The translations under genes were made by a program, and so were the position numbers. This document shows, one piece after another, positions 47,688-57,360 of a DNA stretch of 64,000 nt (position 1 is its first letter; each line of letters begins with the position of its first letter). Below the pieces are notes generated by a model. The model was not told the DNA's origin. It ran no database searches and saw nothing but the letters and a program-made list of their open reading frames with translations. Origin of the DNA: Pedobacter planticolens (GTDB lineage: Bacteria > Bacteroidota > Bacteroidia > Sphingobacteriales > Sphingobacteriaceae); the NCBI RefSeq assembly GCF_014172375.1, contig NZ_WNXD01000001.1, forward strand, positions 1,736,001-1,800,000, given 5' to 3'.

Positions 47688-48745
47688 TGGAACCTATAAA
47701 AAACGCCGATCATTTTATTTATTTCGAAACAGGTTTAAGCCCGTTGAAAGAGCTTTTAGACCAAAATAAATACAGTAAAGTATTTGTTTTTGCAGACACC
47801 AATACAGCCGAATTATGTTTGCCTACGTTTAGATCTTTTTTAGATGATTTAGAAGATTTCGATATCATAGAAACCGACCCAGGTGAGGAAAATAAAAACA
47901 TCGATTTCTGTATCGGTATTTGGAAAACCCTATTAGATTTTGGTGCCGATCGTAAATGCCTGATGATTAATTTAGGTGGTGGCGTAATTACCGATATGGG
48001 TGGTTTTGTAGCCTCAACCTATAAAAGAGGGATAGATTTTATCAATATTCCAACTACACTCCTTTCTCAAGTTGATGCTTCCGTTGGCGGTAAAACCGGA
48101 ATAGATATCGATAATGTGAAGAATATGGTGGGCACTTTTAGTTTACCACAAGCTGTTTTTATCGAAAATACTTTTTTAACCACGCTCTCTAAAAGAGAAC
48201 TGTTATCAGGCTTTGCCGAAATGATAAAACATGGTTTAATTAAAGATAAAGCCTATTACGAGCGTTTAAAAACAAGTAATTATGAAGCTTTAATTCCAGA
48301 AGAAATTTACCGTTCTATCCAAATTAAAAACGAAGTAGTTACCGAAGATCCTTTAGAAAAAGGCTTGCGTAAAATCTTAAACTTCGGTCATACTATAGGC
48401 CATGCCGTAGAAAGTTATGCCTTAACAAATAGCAAAAAACCGCTAACTCATGGCGAAGCAATTGCAATTGGTATGGTTTGTGAAGCCTATTTATCTGCAA
48501 AATACTGCAATTTAACAGCCGATGAATTAACAGATATTACTACATACATCTGTTCTATTTATCCAAAATATAACATAAAAGAAAAAAGCTTTGATACACT
48601 TTTAGAGTTAATGCAAAGCGATAAAAAGAACGAAGACGGGCAGATTATGTTCTCGTTGCTAGATAAAATTGGGCAGTGCACATTTAACTGTCGTATAACA
48701 ACGGCTGATATTTTAAGCAGCTTAACATACTACAATAATTTATAA
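47687..48745 (+). CDS. aroB: 3-dehydroquinate synthase
   Basis: AroB forms 3-dehydroquinate, the second step of the shikimate pathway, with NAD and a divalent metal. The 352-residue protein carries the family motifs GGGVITDMGGFVASTYKRGI, NIPTTLLSQVDASVGGKTGI and the metal-binding histidines in KILNFGHTIGHAVE and LTHGEAIAIGM. It is separate from the other aromatic genes at 56-61 kb and is coupled to an S4-domain gene. Confidence 0.97.
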   Translation: MEPIKNADHFIYFETGLSPLKELLDQNKYSKVFVFADTNTAELCLPTFRSFLDDLEDFDIIETDPGEENKNIDFCIGIWKTLLDFGADRKCLMINLGGGVITDMGGFVASTYKRGIDFINIPTTLLSQVDASVGGKTGIDIDNVKNMVGTFSLPQAVFIENTFLTTLSKRELLSGFAEMIKHGLIKDKAYYERLKTSNYEALIPEEIYRSIQIKNEVVTEDPLEKGLRKILNFGHTIGHAVESYALTNSKKPLTHGEAIAIGMVCEAYLSAKYCNLTADELTDITTYICSIYPKYNIKEKSFDTLLELMQSDKKNEDGQIMFSLLDKIGQCTFNCRITTADILSSLTYYNNL

Positions 48746-48746
48746 A

Positions 48747-49682
48747 ATGAAGTTTACCGGAAGCGATATTTCTGTAGGTGGTTTATTCGGTTTTGTAATC
48801 GTTTTAACCTTGGTTGAAATGTATATTAGTTACGTACACGATAAAAAAATATACACCAAACGCGATACTTGGACCAACATTTACTTAATGACCGTTGCTG
48901 TGGTGATTAACCTATGCATGAAAACTGCAACCTTCTTTTTGTTAGCATATTGCTATCAATTCAGGTTATTTCAAATCTCAAATATCTGGGTTTATTGGGT
49001 AGTTTTAATTCTAGCGCAAGACTTTTTATATTGGTTTTTACATACCGTAGGGCATTATGTACGCTTTTTTTGGGCAATGCATGTTACCCATCACTCCTCA
49101 GAACATTTCAATTTAACTACCGGTTTCCGTTCCACAGTCTTCGAACCTTTGTACCGCGTTTTCTTCTATTTGCCACTCGCTTTTATGGGTTTTACTGCGT
49201 TAGATATCCTTTTTGCCTATCTCGTAACTCAAATTTACGGCAACTTAGTACACACACAAGCTATTGCTAAAATGCCTGCTTGGTTCGAATATATTTTCGT
49301 AACCCCATCACATCATCGCGTTCATCACGCTAGTAATGTGCGTTATTTAGATAAAAATATGGGCATGGTACTTATTTTATGGGATAGATGGTTTGGTACT
49401 TTTCAAGCAGAACTACCAGAAGATGCCATAAAATACGGTTTAACTACACAGCCAAAAGATACTGGCCCAGTTAATATCATCTTCCACGAATTTATTGCCT
49501 TAAAAAACGACGTTAAAAAAGCGCCAACCTTTATCGATAAGATAAAATATATGCTAAATCCACCAGGATGGAGCCACGATGGCAGTACAAAAGTTGCTAA
49601 AGTAATGCAACAAGAATTACACGAGCAAGAACGAGTAAATCATAAGATTATTCAATCAGATCAGTTTCTAAAACAAGCATAG
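48747..49682 (+). CDS. Sterol desaturase/fatty acid hydroxylase-family protein
   Basis: The 311-residue membrane protein has four to five hydrophobic helices and the iron-binding histidine boxes of the superfamily. These are HTVGH and HVTHHSSEHFN near residues 105-130 and SHHRVHH near residue 195. These proteins oxygenate lipid chains or carotenoids using a di-iron centre. It starts 1 bp after the stop of aroB and may be on the same transcript, though unrelated in function. Confidence 0.9.
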   Translation: MKFTGSDISVGGLFGFVIVLTLVEMYISYVHDKKIYTKRDTWTNIYLMTVAVVINLCMKTATFFLLAYCYQFRLFQISNIWVYWVVLILAQDFLYWFLHTVGHYVRFFWAMHVTHHSSEHFNLTTGFRSTVFEPLYRVFFYLPLAFMGFTALDILFAYLVTQIYGNLVHTQAIAKMPAWFEYIFVTPSHHRVHHASNVRYLDKNMGMVLILWDRWFGTFQAELPEDAIKYGLTTQPKDTGPVNIIFHEFIALKNDVKKAPTFIDKIKYMLNPPGWSHDGSTKVAKVMQQELHEQERVNHKIIQSDQFLKQA

Positions 49683-50437
49683 CTAGTATCGTCAGTACCA
49701 GCCGATAGATTAAAAATTAGGTTTTCATTTACGTTCATCATTCCCAACTTGATCCGATAGCTATCGGAATTCACGGGAAGGACGAGCATGCTGGCAGGTT
49801 TTTAACATTAAGAAATGAAGAAGAGTTAAGCGGTGAGGTCTTTTTTACACTCGTCATGCTCAGCTTGACTGGGCACCGTAAGGCAATAAGAGGTTTTTAC
49901 GCATTACGGTTCCCGTTTTCACGGGAAGGACGAACATGGTGGCTGGTTTTTAACATTAAGAAATGAAGAAGAGTTAAGAGGAGTGAGATCTTTTTTTTTG
50001 CGCCCGTCATGCTCAGCTTGACTGGGCACCGTAATGCGGAAGTAGGGTTTTAGCCTCACCTTATGAATGTGTGGGTTAAAAGCAGTACCTGTGCTTTCCC
50101 TCTCCGATTGGAGAGAGAGGTAGGAACGGTACAACAACCACCGACAATGATAGGGTGAGGTTTTTTTTACGCCCGTCATTGCGAACTGAAGGGATGGTTT
50201 GAGTGAGGGGGTGAAGCAATCTTTGTTGAGGGGAGAAATAACCTAACAAGTATGAAAGATTGCTTCGCCTCGATGAAAAATCGAGACTCGCAAGGACGAG
50301 CAGGATTGTTGAAAGGACGGAAAACGAGCAACGAAAAACGAATTTAGTAAGGGGTTTTTCACGCATTACGGTTCCCGTTTTCACGGGAAGGACGAGCATG
50401 ATGGCTGATTAGGGTGACAGCCGATAGCCTAAAAAAC
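49683..50437. repeat. Composite palindromic repeat block (755 bp, no gene)
   Basis: Two copies of a composite unit of 148 bp stand in tandem. Each contains an identical 34-bp segment (49797-49830 and 49945-49978, beginning GGTTTTTAACATTAAG) flanked by palindromic parts such as CCGATAGCTATCGG and GTCATGCTCAGCTTGACTGGGC. Further units of GTCATTGCGAACTGAAGGG type and one palindromic pair around 50170-50300 follow. The unit recurs at 55990-56245. The open frames in this region are shadows. Confidence 0.8.
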
Positions 50438-50469
50438 AAAAAAGGAGGCCTATCTTAAGCCTCCTTTTT
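50438..50469 (-). terminator. Terminator of the 1631-residue adhesin gene
   Basis: On either strand a GGAGGC/GCCTCC stem extended by A-T pairs encloses a short loop. It lies 22 bp after the stop codon at 50491. The A and T runs on both sides would permit use in both directions. Confidence 0.88.
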
Positions 50470-50490
50470 ATCATTTTGTTTGGTGTTCTT

Positions 50491-53400
50491 TTATTCGTTA
50501 ACAATGGTAATAAAGCTTTTGATTTTGCCAAGCTCTTTTCCAAAATCAATAATGTAGTAATAGGTGTTATTTGAAAGTGGTTTGCCATTGTAAGTACCAT
50601 CAAAATTATTCTGATAATTCTCACTCACAAAAACAACTCGACCTTCTCTATCTACAATGGTAAGCTTCGCTGTTGGGTACTGGTCTAAACCTTGTATCAC
50701 CAATTTATCATTTATACCATCTCCATTAGGTGTTAAAATGTTATTGGCAACTAATTTAAATTCATCTGCAGATTTTAGCATAACACTTAAAGCGGCTGGT
50801 ACAAAACTTACTATATAATTGTTGCCAGCAGTTAAACTTCCTTGCCCAATAGCATAGGTACCAACACTTTCTCCCACAACACGATCTAAGTTTCCAGTGA
50901 AAACATCTGTACCTAGTAAAGCTGGGCTATAAATATAAGTCAACACAGGATCAACATCACCAACTTCCTTAGTCATTGCATTGGCCGTAATAGTAATTGG
51001 CGCAGGGCTCACAACCAAATTTGCTCCTGCTAGGGTTATGGTATATTTCAGCCCTGCTGTTAAACTGCCTTGACTGATCGCATACATCCCGACATTTTCT
51101 CCAACTGCTCTGCTTAATGTTCCACTTAGTGCATCTCCAGGTATAAGACTACCCGAAGTTATGCTATAGGTAAATATAGGGTCAATATCGCCGTAAACTT
51201 TTGCTTTTGCATCGGCAGTTAGGGTTAACGGAATTAAATTAATAACAAAACCCGCACTGTTAAACTTCACTATATAATCGTTACTTAACGCCAATGTGCC
51301 TTGAGTTATCGAATAACTTCCAGGCACTTCTCCTGCTGTTCTGCTTAACGAAGCTGTAAATACATCGGCACCGATCAGTACTGGTGTGTGAGTATAGGTT
51401 AAAGCTGGATCGGCAGCGCCATAGGCTTTATTTTGTGTATTGGCTGTAACATTTATAGTTAGTTGGTTTATAGTAAGCGTTTGGCTTGTTTGCGTCGCCG
51501 CAGCATACGTTCCATTACCACTCTGGTTGGCATAAATGGTAACCGTACCTGCATGTAAAATATGAACTTTACCGTTTACAATGGTGGCAATGTTATTATC
51601 GCTGCTGGTATAAGTAACTGCAAAGCCCGAACTTGCCATTGCTCCTGCATCAAAATCTGCATCGCCATAGGTTTTATTTCCTAAAGCTGCGAAAGCAATG
51701 GTTTGATCGGTTATAGGTACCGACCCAACCTGTGGTGTTGCACTAACCTCGTTAGAATAATCACTTTCATTCCCCGAGGCATCTCTTGCCGTAATGCGGT
51801 AATAATAAGTTGTACCGTTGGTTAAGTTAATATTAGTATACGCTAATGCACTTGCGGCAACGTTGGCTATAAAGGTAGTTGGGTTTGGCATTGTACCTGC
51901 ATATACTTTATATCCAGAAAGATTATTATCTGCAACTGGTTGCCAGGCTAGCTTAACTAGGGCATCTCCTTCATTAACGCTTAAATTTTGTGGTGCTAAT
52001 GGAGTTCCATCAATTGTTAACGTTGCACTAGCAAAAGGTAAACCTGCCAGTTTATATTGCAAGCCTGTATCATTTATTAAGTTTAACGTTAATGAACCAT
52101 CATAACCTGCGGGAACATCGAGTGTAACAATCCACGAATTAGGGTCATTTGCATCTACTACTACTGATAAAATTGTAACTCCCCCTACTCCTCCTGTTGT
52201 TTGCACATTAAAATTGGCAGCTGTTAAGCCAGTTAAGGTAATTGGAAATTCAACACGATATAATGCGTTACCTGGTGACGGCATTGGGCTTGCCACCAAA
52301 AGCTGTATGGCGGTAATACTTGTGGGTATATCCACACTTAATATGTTTCCCACAATAGTTGTGGTCAAATTATCTGAGGCAACTACAGCATAATAATATT
52401 TGCCTGGGGTTTGATTTATTAAATCAGCTGAAAAATTTACAAATCCTGCATCTTTTGCTATGCTGGCGACGGGAATTAATGCACCTTTTCCGTTTGCTAA
52501 ATTTGGCTGTGTACTATACAGTAAATCGGCTAGTACTCCATCTATTTTTGCTTGTACCGAACCGTTTAAAGTTGCACCCCCAGCAACAATATTGGTTGCA
52601 AGTAATGTGGTGCCTACTATATTTAGATTAACAGCAACAATTTCGCCATCAAATGGAAGAGTAGTTGTTATTGGTGCCGATAAATTAGTGGCATTAGCTA
52701 AGAAAAGTTGAACGGTTCCATCATTATTAACTGAACCTAAATCTACCGTAACTTGCCATAAATTAGCAACAATTGGGTTTTGTTGTACATTACTTATGGT
52801 GGCATTGGTTACCCCGCCAGTTTGTGTTACTGCAAAATTAGCAGCAGTAACACCGGTTACTGGTTTTGAAAACTCAACGCTATAAACTACCGTACCATTA
52901 TCGGTACTGCCCGTATTTGGGTTAGGAGTAATTGTGGTAATGCCAACAACGCTTGCCGAAAACACCTGTGCTCTAACAATTTTGCCTCTAAATTGATTAC
53001 CAGAACCATCTTGCGCCACTACACGGTAATATAGATCTGCATTGAAATTACTTGTTAAGACATAACTGGCTGTTTTTGTTGAATTTGCAGCAACCTGTTG
53101 ATTATTTGTCGCACCTACCCAGATAAATGAGCTTAAATTAGGATCGGTACCATACTCAAAACCAACCGAAACATTAGTAGCATAGGTTTCTACATTTCCA
53201 TAAAAAGCTACACTTGTTTTGGTTAGTATATCTCCTGGTAAAGTTTCTAATTCTACAGGTACTACTATGTTATCTACAGCAACAATTTCACCTGCAAATG
53301 GTAAGACATTACTTATTGGTGTAGCTATGTTAGTAGCATTGGCTAAGGAAACTTGAACTGTACCGTTACCAGCAATTGGACCTAATGACACCGCAACCTG

Positions 53401-55386
53401 CCATAAATTAGCATTAATTGGGTTTTGCAGTACATTGCTTATGGTGGCATTGGTTATACCGCCCGTTTGTGCTAGTGTAAAATTGGCAGCAGTAAAGCCT
53501 GTTACTGGTTTTGAAAACTCTACTTTATAATATACTGTACCTGTACTGCCATTATTTGGATTAGTTGAATTTGTGGTAATGCCAACAACTGTTGCAGGTA
53601 TGATAATTTTAACAATTTCTCCTTTATATTCGTTATTAAAACCATCTGTTGCTACTACGCGATAATATAAATCTGCTGAAAAATTACCTATTAAGTCATA
53701 TCCCGCATATTTTTCGTTATTTACAAGAACATGTTTATTACTCGTAGCATCTACTGAGGTAAAAGTTGTTAAATCAGGATCGGTACCATACTCGAAACTA
53801 ACATCAACATCAGCAGTAATAGCTTTTATATTACCATAAAAAGTGGTGTTGGTGGTTGTAGTATTAGTTGCTGATAAAGTTTCTACTTCTGCCGGTGCGG
53901 TTTGGTTGTTTAATGCAACAGTTAACCTCGAGTTAGTAGCAATATCGAGAGTTGTTACATCTTGTTTTCCATCTCCATCTATATCTACAGCTGTATGATA
54001 TCTACCTGCAAGCGGAATATCGAAAAGCACAGCTGGAAAAAATTTCCCTGGAATAGTATTGTTGTTTTTTAACACTGCAAATTTATCAGCACCTCCTGTT
54101 GTTAAAGCCACCAAAATATCAGGGTAGCCATCTCCATCAAAATCTGAAAATGATAAATTATCGACGGCCGAACCACCACTATAAATATCTTCTGCTGCAA
54201 AATTATCGCCACCTAAATTTAGTTTTACGATTACTTTGTCATTATTATTTCTAAAGATAAGATCTGGAAGATTATCGTTATTTAAATCAGCAACTTTAAT
54301 CGTATTGTTAGTGGTACTAGTTAAAGAAGATGTATGAACAAAACCAATTTGTCCTGGAGTTGAAGTATTCTTCAAAAAATTATAGTCTTGGCTACCTGAC
54401 ATGTTAATCACCAAATCAGGTTTCCCATCTAAATTTCCTAAAAAATCACCAATGGCCATATAGAAAAAGCCCGAAGCAGTTGGACCAACATCAAAACTTT
54501 CAGCAACATCAAATGCCAAATTCCCGTTAATTGAGGTATTTCTATATACAGAAACGGTGTTTACTGGTTTCGCAGCTGTATGCCAATTCATTTTTACCAA
54601 ATCTAATTTACCGTCGCCATCAATATCTGTGGCTTCTAAGCTTGCGCAAAATTCTCCAGCTCCATTATTAAGTGTTATTTTGTCTTCAAAAGCAATAGGA
54701 GCATTTAAAGATGCTGAAGCGTTTAAAAATACATGGATATCTCCAGTTGAAGAATCAACTGAGGCAATATCCATTAAGCCATCTCCAGTTAAATCGGCTA
54801 CTGTTATAAAATCAGGCAGTGGTGTAGTTAGCGTTATTGGTGCAGCAAAAGAAACTTGACCAACTGATGATGTATTGGTATAGACTCTAATTTCGTCTGC
54901 ATCTCTAATGGCAACAATTAAATCTATATCTCCATCTCCATCTAAATCTTTTGGGAAAACAATTTTAACTCTTTGAGGGCTTGCAGCACTACTTATTATT
55001 TCTTTCTGGTTTGCTACATCGAAAGATATTTGCCCCAAATTGGTATAAGTTAAATGAAAAGCAAAAGAGGTATTGGCAGTTAGCCTAGTGGCTAAATTGG
55101 TAACAGAAATTAACTGATTATCTGCTCCTACTGGTGCTACAACAACTAGTTGATTGGCAGATATCACATGATCTACTTGCGCCATTGCTGCTCCAAAAAA
55201 CACCACATTCATTGCGGGATTTGTACTAAAATTGGTACCCGTTATGGTAACTAATGTACCAACCTTACCACGTAAAGGGCTAATAGTTGTTATTGTAGGT
55301 TTCTGTGCGCTAACTTTTAAGGTTAAGCAGAAAAGGAATAAGCAGAGCAAAAGCACTGACAAAAGTTTAGATAAATGTTTTTTCAT
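50491..55386 (-). CDS. Type IX-secreted multidomain adhesin with FG-GAP, FN3 and MBG repeats
   Basis: After a signal peptide (about 1-28) comes an IPT/TIG domain (ISPLRGKVGTLVTITGTNF). An FG-GAP/VCBS propeller region (about 115-490) follows with four to five calcium-binding repeats (DLDGDGDIDL, DIDGDGKLDL, DFDGDGYPDI). Then come three copies of an Ig-like unit (EFSKPVTGFTAANF), an FN3 domain (LSGYKVYAGTMPNPTTFIAN, about 1190) and three MBG-type repeats (AYGAADPALTYTHTPVLIGA). At the C-terminus is the gliding-motility type B sorting domain (ILTPNGDGINDKLVIQ). At 1631 residues it is a surface adhesin. No SprF partner is next to it. Confidence 0.93.
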   Translation of the reverse strand: MKKHLSKLLSVLLLCLFLFCLTLKVSAQKPTITTISPLRGKVGTLVTITGTNFSTNPAMNVVFFGAAMAQVDHVISANQLVVVAPVGADNQLISVTNLATRLTANTSFAFHLTYTNLGQISFDVANQKEIISSAASPQRVKIVFPKDLDGDGDIDLIVAIRDADEIRVYTNTSSVGQVSFAAPITLTTPLPDFITVADLTGDGLMDIASVDSSTGDIHVFLNASASLNAPIAFEDKITLNNGAGEFCASLEATDIDGDGKLDLVKMNWHTAAKPVNTVSVYRNTSINGNLAFDVAESFDVGPTASGFFYMAIGDFLGNLDGKPDLVINMSGSQDYNFLKNTSTPGQIGFVHTSSLTSTTNNTIKVADLNNDNLPDLIFRNNNDKVIVKLNLGGDNFAAEDIYSGGSAVDNLSFSDFDGDGYPDILVALTTGGADKFAVLKNNNTIPGKFFPAVLFDIPLAGRYHTAVDIDGDGKQDVTTLDIATNSRLTVALNNQTAPAEVETLSATNTTTTNTTFYGNIKAITADVDVSFEYGTDPDLTTFTSVDATSNKHVLVNNEKYAGYDLIGNFSADLYYRVVATDGFNNEYKGEIVKIIIPATVVGITTNSTNPNNGSTGTVYYKVEFSKPVTGFTAANFTLAQTGGITNATISNVLQNPINANLWQVAVSLGPIAGNGTVQVSLANATNIATPISNVLPFAGEIVAVDNIVVPVELETLPGDILTKTSVAFYGNVETYATNVSVGFEYGTDPNLSSFIWVGATNNQQVAANSTKTASYVLTSNFNADLYYRVVAQDGSGNQFRGKIVRAQVFSASVVGITTITPNPNTGSTDNGTVVYSVEFSKPVTGVTAANFAVTQTGGVTNATISNVQQNPIVANLWQVTVDLGSVNNDGTVQLFLANATNLSAPITTTLPFDGEIVAVNLNIVGTTLLATNIVAGGATLNGSVQAKIDGVLADLLYSTQPNLANGKGALIPVASIAKDAGFVNFSADLINQTPGKYYYAVVASDNLTTTIVGNILSVDIPTSITAIQLLVASPMPSPGNALYRVEFPITLTGLTAANFNVQTTGGVGGVTILSVVVDANDPNSWIVTLDVPAGYDGSLTLNLINDTGLQYKLAGLPFASATLTIDGTPLAPQNLSVNEGDALVKLAWQPVADNNLSGYKVYAGTMPNPTTFIANVAASALAYTNINLTNGTTYYYRITARDASGNESDYSNEVSATPQVGSVPITDQTIAFAALGNKTYGDADFDAGAMASSGFAVTYTSSDNNIATIVNGKVHILHAGTVTIYANQSGNGTYAAATQTSQTLTINQLTINVTANTQNKAYGAADPALTYTHTPVLIGADVFTASLSRTAGEVPGSYSITQGTLALSNDYIVKFNSAGFVINLIPLTLTADAKAKVYGDIDPIFTYSITSGSLIPGDALSGTLSRAVGENVGMYAISQGSLTAGLKYTITLAGANLVVSPAPITITANAMTKEVGDVDPVLTYIYSPALLGTDVFTGNLDRVVGESVGTYAIGQGSLTAGNNYIVSFVPAALSVMLKSADEFKLVANNILTPNGDGINDKLVIQGLDQYPTAKLTIVDREGRVVFVSENYQNNFDGTYNGKPLSNNTYYYIIDFGKELGKIKSFITIVNE

Positions 55387-55989
55387 AAAGTAGCTAATTA
55401 TTCTATTCGGAAAGCCAATTCTTTTGTAATGATTGAATCCGTAGTAATTTAATTAGCAAAATTATGGTGTTGCCTTATGGGATAAAATCATCTTTTGGGG
55501 TAGTATTATGGTAGGCTTAGTTTGTAGAAACTTAAAAGAAGGCAGCTATTTTTTGAGAAACTCATCTATATAGCGAAAAAGCTATAACCTATAATTTTGC
55601 TCGTCATCCTCGTGAATCCTAATAACTATCGGGAGGGAATCTTAAAGCGTAAAAATTATCAACTTAGTGCATTATGATGCCCAGTCAAGCTGAGCATGAC
55701 GCGATAATGTTGAGAACGTGGTGATACTCGTTCACTACGCACTGCTCGTCTTTGCACTCCCAATTTTTCATCGGGAGTGGCAATCTCCACATTCATAATT
55801 TAATAGCAGCAATGGGGTTGTACCAACTTAAGGTTTGCTTCGTGTTAAGGTGCTATTAACACCATACTAAGTCCACCGTTAGTCCGCGTTATTAGCTAAA
55901 AATGCGGACTATACGCGGACTAACTGCGGACTAACTATTAAGATGACCTAAACTTAACCCTAGTTTGTTTATAGGGTGAGGTTTTCTCT
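55387..55989. other. Upstream region of the adhesin and repeat-rich spacer, no gene
   Basis: The first 250 bp are AT-rich and hold the adhesin promoter. Around 55600-55800 REP-like units appear (AGTCAAGCTGAGCATGAC, ATCGGGAGTGGCAATCTCC). At about 55876-55936 words GCGGACTA and AGTCCGCG repeat in direct and inverted order. No coding region is supported. Confidence 0.5.
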
Positions 55990-56245
55990 GCGCCCGTCAT
56001 TCCCAACTCGATTGGGGATCGTAATGCAATAAGAGTCTTTTTTACGCTTTAGGGTTCCCGTTTACACGGGGATGACGAGCATGGTGGCGGGTTTTTAACA
56101 TTAAGAAATGAAGAAGAGTTAAGGGTGATGACTTTTTTTTGCACTCGTCATGCTCAGCTTGACTGGGCATCGTAATGCAATAAGAGGTCTTTTTACGCTT
56201 TAGGGTTTCCTCTCGATAGCTATCGGGATGCACGGGAATGACGAG
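55990..56245. repeat. Second block of the composite palindromic repeat
   Basis: The unit found at 49.7-50.0 kb recurs here. The 34-bp segment is at 56090-56123, identical to the two earlier copies, with the same flanking palindromes (GACGAGCATGGTGG, GTCATGCTCAGCTTGACTGGGC, CGATAGCTATCGG). This places copies on both sides of the large adhesin gene. Confidence 0.8.
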
Positions 56246-56327
56246 CATAGTGGTATATATAGAAACCTCACAGATTTTAAAAATTAAAACAATATTTAAT
56301 TTTGTTCAAATTATTTTCACTTATCTA

Positions 56328-56358
56328 TTGACAAATTAAATTCTGTATTGTACATTTG
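56328..56358 (+). promoter_or_regulatory. Promoter of the aromatic operon
   Basis: TTG at 56328-56330, a 20-bp spacer and TACATTTG at 56351-56358 fit the Bacteroidota consensus TTG-N19-21-TAnnTTTG exactly. Transcription would start near 56364, about 12 bases before the leader peptide ATG. Confidence 0.8.
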
Positions 56359-56375
56359 TCAGCAACAAGAAAAAA

Positions 56376-56438
56376 ATGCAATTAACAAACACATATTACT
56401 TTGGTTACTTTTACTATTTTAGTAAGAGCCGGGGCTAG
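56376..56438 (+). CDS. Phe/Tyr-rich attenuator leader peptide (20 aa)
   Basis: The ORF reads MQLTNTYYFGYFYYFSKSRG and stop. Residues 7-15 are YYFGYFYYF: five Tyr and three Phe codons in nine. It follows a canonical promoter by 17 bp and precedes a strong terminator by 37 bp, in front of pheA. This is the design of a leader peptide through which the ribosome senses Tyr- and Phe-tRNA supply. The last codons and stop overlap the segment that can pair with the terminator's 5' arm. Translation has not been shown. Confidence 0.85.
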   Translation: MQLTNTYYFGYFYYFSKSRG

Positions 56439-56507
56439 TATGCAAAAAGATAGATAATAATATTGAATGTATATAAAAAGTCCCGGCCTAAAGCCGGGAC
56501 TTTTTTT
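56428..56507 (+). promoter_or_regulatory. Attenuator: antiterminator segments and terminator
   Basis: The terminator stem is AAAAGTCCCGGC (56476-56487) with GCCGGGACTTTT (56493-56504), loop CTAAA, plus a T run. Upstream, GCCGGGGCT (56428-56436), at the end of the leader ORF, can pair with AGTCCCGGC (56479-56487) in nine pairs with one G-U, which would dismantle the terminator. If the ribosome stalls at the Tyr/Phe codons, this segment stays free and the operon is read. If it reaches the stop, the segment is covered and the terminator forms. Confidence 0.85.
56476..56507 (+). terminator. Intrinsic terminator of the pheA leader
   Basis: A 12-bp perfect stem (AAAAGTCCCGGC/GCCGGGACTTTT) with a 5-nt loop ends in seven T residues, 20 bp before the pheA start. 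It is placed between promoter and gene, so it must be read through for expression. Confidence 0.93.
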
Positions 56508-56526
56508 GTTTAACGCTTAACGCAAA

Positions 56527-57360
56527 ATGAAAACAAAAACAAGGGTAGCCATACAAGGTATTAAAGCATCGTTTCACGAAGAAGCAGCATTTAAGTTTTT
56601 TGGTAGAGATATCGAAACCATCGAATGCAATTCATTTAAACAAACTTGTGAGAGCTTAGAAAATGACAAAGCCGATTTCGTAATTATGGCCATAGAAAAC
56701 TCTATTGCTGGTAGTTTATTACCCAATTACACCTTAATTAGAGAATATAATTTTGCCATAAGTGGCGAAGTTTATTTACCTATTCAATTGCACTTAATGG
56801 CTTTGCCAGGTGTTAAGTTTAAAGATATTAGGTTTGCAACTTCTCACCCTATCGCTATAAGACAGTGTGTCGATTTTTTTGACGACTACCCGAATATTCA
56901 AGTCATTGAAAGTAATGATACTGCGGCTTGCGCCAAAAAAATTAGAGACGAGCAATTAACCGACACTGTTGCAATTGCGAATACGTTAGCCGCAGAATTA
57001 TACGGATTAAACATCATTGAACGTAGAATAGAATCGAACAAGAAAAACTACACTCGTTTTCTAATCCTTCAGAAACAAAAAATAGAAGATACAAAAGAGA
57101 TTAACAAAGCATCTATTTGTTTCCAAGTTGGCAACCACGTTGGTGCACTTTCTAAAGTATTAAACATTTTCGCAGAGCTGAATGTAAACTTAACTAAAAT
57201 ACAATCGATGCCTGTTTTAGGCAAAAGAAACGAGTACTATTTTTATGTAGATATGGAATGGAGTAACATGGAAAATTACGATACCGCCATTCGCAAAGCC
57301 TTAAAATATACCGTAAACTTTAACATTATGGGCGAATACGTGAAAAACGACACCGTTTAA
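56527..57360 (+). CDS. pheA: Prephenate dehydratase
   Basis: PheA turns prephenate to phenylpyruvate, the committed step to phenylalanine. The 277-residue protein opens RVAIQGIKASFHEEAAFKFF, with the catalytic TRF element in KKNYTRFLIL. A regulatory ACT domain follows (ASICFQVGNHVGALSKVLNI, then NLTKIQSMPVLGKRNEYYFY), which should bind phenylalanine for feedback control. It is a stand-alone PDT-ACT protein without a mutase domain. It is the first gene after the leader attenuator and opens the operon. Confidence 0.96.
   Translation: MKTKTRVAIQGIKASFHEEAAFKFFGRDIETIECNSFKQTCESLENDKADFVIMAIENSIAGSLLPNYTLIREYNFAISGEVYLPIQLHLMALPGVKFKDIRFATSHPIAIRQCVDFFDDYPNIQVIESNDTAACAKKIRDEQLTDTVAIANTLAAELYGLNIIERRIESNKKNYTRFLILQKQKIEDTKEINKASICFQVGNHVGALSKVLNIFAELNVNLTKIQSMPVLGKRNEYYFYVDMEWSNMENYDTAIRKALKYTVNFNIMGEYVKNDTV

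Noticed and set aside
49919..50399. Minus-strand frames of 86 and 107 codons in the composite repeat block
   Set aside because: They run through palindromic repeat units and encode the usual REP-derived peptides; no sign of real genes.
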